Positions 63,696 to 64,000 of a stretch of 64,000 nucleotides of DNA are shown piece by piece (positions within the stretch are counted from its first letter, which is position 1; the number at the start of each line of letters is the position of its first letter). A model generated the notes under the pieces. That model saw only the letters and a program-made list of their open reading frames with translations. It had not been told where the DNA came from and made no database searches. The DNA comes from Burkholderiales bacterium (GTDB lineage: Bacteria > Pseudomonadota > Gammaproteobacteria > Burkholderiales > Burkholderiaceae_C): NCBI GenBank assembly GCA_021414305.1, contig JAIOOS010000007.1, forward strand, positions 87,507 to 151,506, written 5' to 3'. The position numbers were made by a program, and so were the translations under genes.

Positions 63696-63723
63696 TGGTA
63701 GGCGCGATTGGACTCGAACCAAC
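63696..63723 (-). other. 3' end of a tRNA gene (probable island attachment site)
   Basis: On the minus strand these 28 bases read as the T arm (TTGG-TTCGAGT-CCAA), acceptor strand CGCGCCT and ACCA end of a tRNA. No D arm, anticodon arm or matching 5' acceptor (AGGCGCG) exists upstream, so the tRNA is not whole. From memory the sequence fits betaproteobacterial tRNA-Val(GAC), not checked. Such 3' copies mark the far end of elements that integrate into tRNA genes. Confidence 0.75.
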
Positions 63724-63744
63724 CCGAGAACCGAGCCTAAGAAT

Positions 63745-63814
63745 GACAAGGACAAATGATACACCACCGTCATTCCACCCTGACGCACACGAATTTGTCC
63801 CCGATATTGTCCCC
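63745..63814. repeat. Repeated TTGTCCCC elements next to the tRNA fragment
   Basis: TTGTCCCC occurs at 63795-63802 and 63807-63814, and the related inverse GGACAAAT at 63750-63757 beside GACAAG. They resemble integrase arm-type binding sites beside att sites. GC content drops to near 50 % here. Confidence 0.45.
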
Positions 63815-63842
63815 GTAACCGTTGGTGTTGTAGGCTTGCGGT

Positions 63843-64000
63843 ATGCGAATTTTTGCAGCCGCTGCAATCGTCATGCTCGCCGGGTGCGCCACCAACCCGT
63901 TGCAAAACTCCTCCCTCTGGCGCATCGAGCAGTGCACTGGCCTTCGGGACCAGACAGTCAATATGAACGCCACGAGCGGCACTTTGGCCGCGACGGTGAG
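63843..64000 (+). CDS. Small lipoprotein, N-terminal part (cut by window edge)
   Basis: Fifty-two codons from ATG 63843 are visible. They encode a short lipoprotein signal (MRIFAAAAIVMLAGCATNP, lipobox LAGC at Cys15), then an unremarkable polar stretch (SSLWRIEQCTGLRDQ). The gene continues beyond the window. It lies on the island side of the tRNA fragment, in DNA of lower GC. No ribosome site is obvious and the family is unknown. Confidence 0.6.
   Translation, partial: MRIFAAAAIVMLAGCATNPLQNSSLWRIEQCTGLRDQTVNMNATSGTLAATV

Noticed and set aside
63696..63790. tmRNA 3' end or a complete tRNA gene
   Set aside because: No 5' strand complementary to CGCGCCT and no anticodon arm is found within 100 bases, and the T arm and acceptor fit an ordinary tRNA rather than tmRNA.

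Overview
This is about 64 kb of high-GC DNA (roughly 70 % by eye). It most likely comes from the chromosome of a betaproteobacterium of the order Burkholderiales. The evidence is the smpB / ratA-rnfH / guaB-guaA neighbourhood, the phaR-rimO pair, a paaG-I-K-A-B-C-D-E cluster with its TetR regulator, a TRAP importer cluster, and codon use dominated by G or C at third positions. No genus can be named from the sequence alone. Genes are tightly packed with many ATGA/GTGA start-stop overlaps, and no stretch over 300 bases lacks a feature.

Layout. 1-473: start of a TonB-dependent receptor cut by the window edge. 658-8782 (minus): tadA, an S66 LD-carboxypeptidase and a YejABEF-type peptide importer in one string. 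8933-15256 (plus): a large BTAD-ATPase-TPR regulator, a DUF1127 protein, a ferritin-like diiron protein, a methyltransferase, an unknown protein and a DUF3455 lipoprotein. 15329-16405: a family 9 glycosyltransferase. 16488-18666 (minus): a phosphoesterase and a Ser/Thr kinase fused to a universal stress domain. 18755-24632 (minus): guaB, an MFS transporter, guaA, then a lower-GC flavin monooxygenase. 24769-31276: housekeeping genes (DUF4124, rnfH, ratA, smpB, rimO, phaR), a P450 and a cystathionine beta-lyase.

31372-43297 (minus) is an aerobic phenylacetate operon: paaG-I-K-A-B-C-D-E, the TetR repressor gene paaR, an amino-acid-type ABC binding protein, paaZ and an exported amidase. A clear promoter with a TetR-type dyad just downstream of the -10 precedes paaG. 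43313-44556 holds a type IB topoisomerase and a small proline-rich ORF. 44578-50751 looks like a self-contained sigma-54 module: an rpoN gene outside its usual neighbourhood with a near-consensus -24/-12 promoter of its own, a hybrid histidine kinase with a second such promoter, a sigma-54 activator, and an ion/carboxylate transporter with a weaker third one.

50756-62040 is a catabolic cluster around a GntR regulator: two phytanoyl-CoA-type dioxygenases, a DctPQM TRAP importer, an FAD oxidoreductase, an epoxide-hydrolase-like enzyme, and (opposite strand) a ketopantoate-reductase-like enzyme, a small-molecule kinase and a divergent enolase whose active site is altered at several positions. 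The right edge carries a gutted metallo-beta-lactamase-fold gene, a diguanylate cyclase, and a 3' tRNA fragment with its terminator. That fragment looks like the end of a genomic island extending past the window, with lower GC and TTGTCCCC repeats beyond it. The strongest candidates for something new are the sigma-54 module, the kinase-enolase pair and the island boundary.
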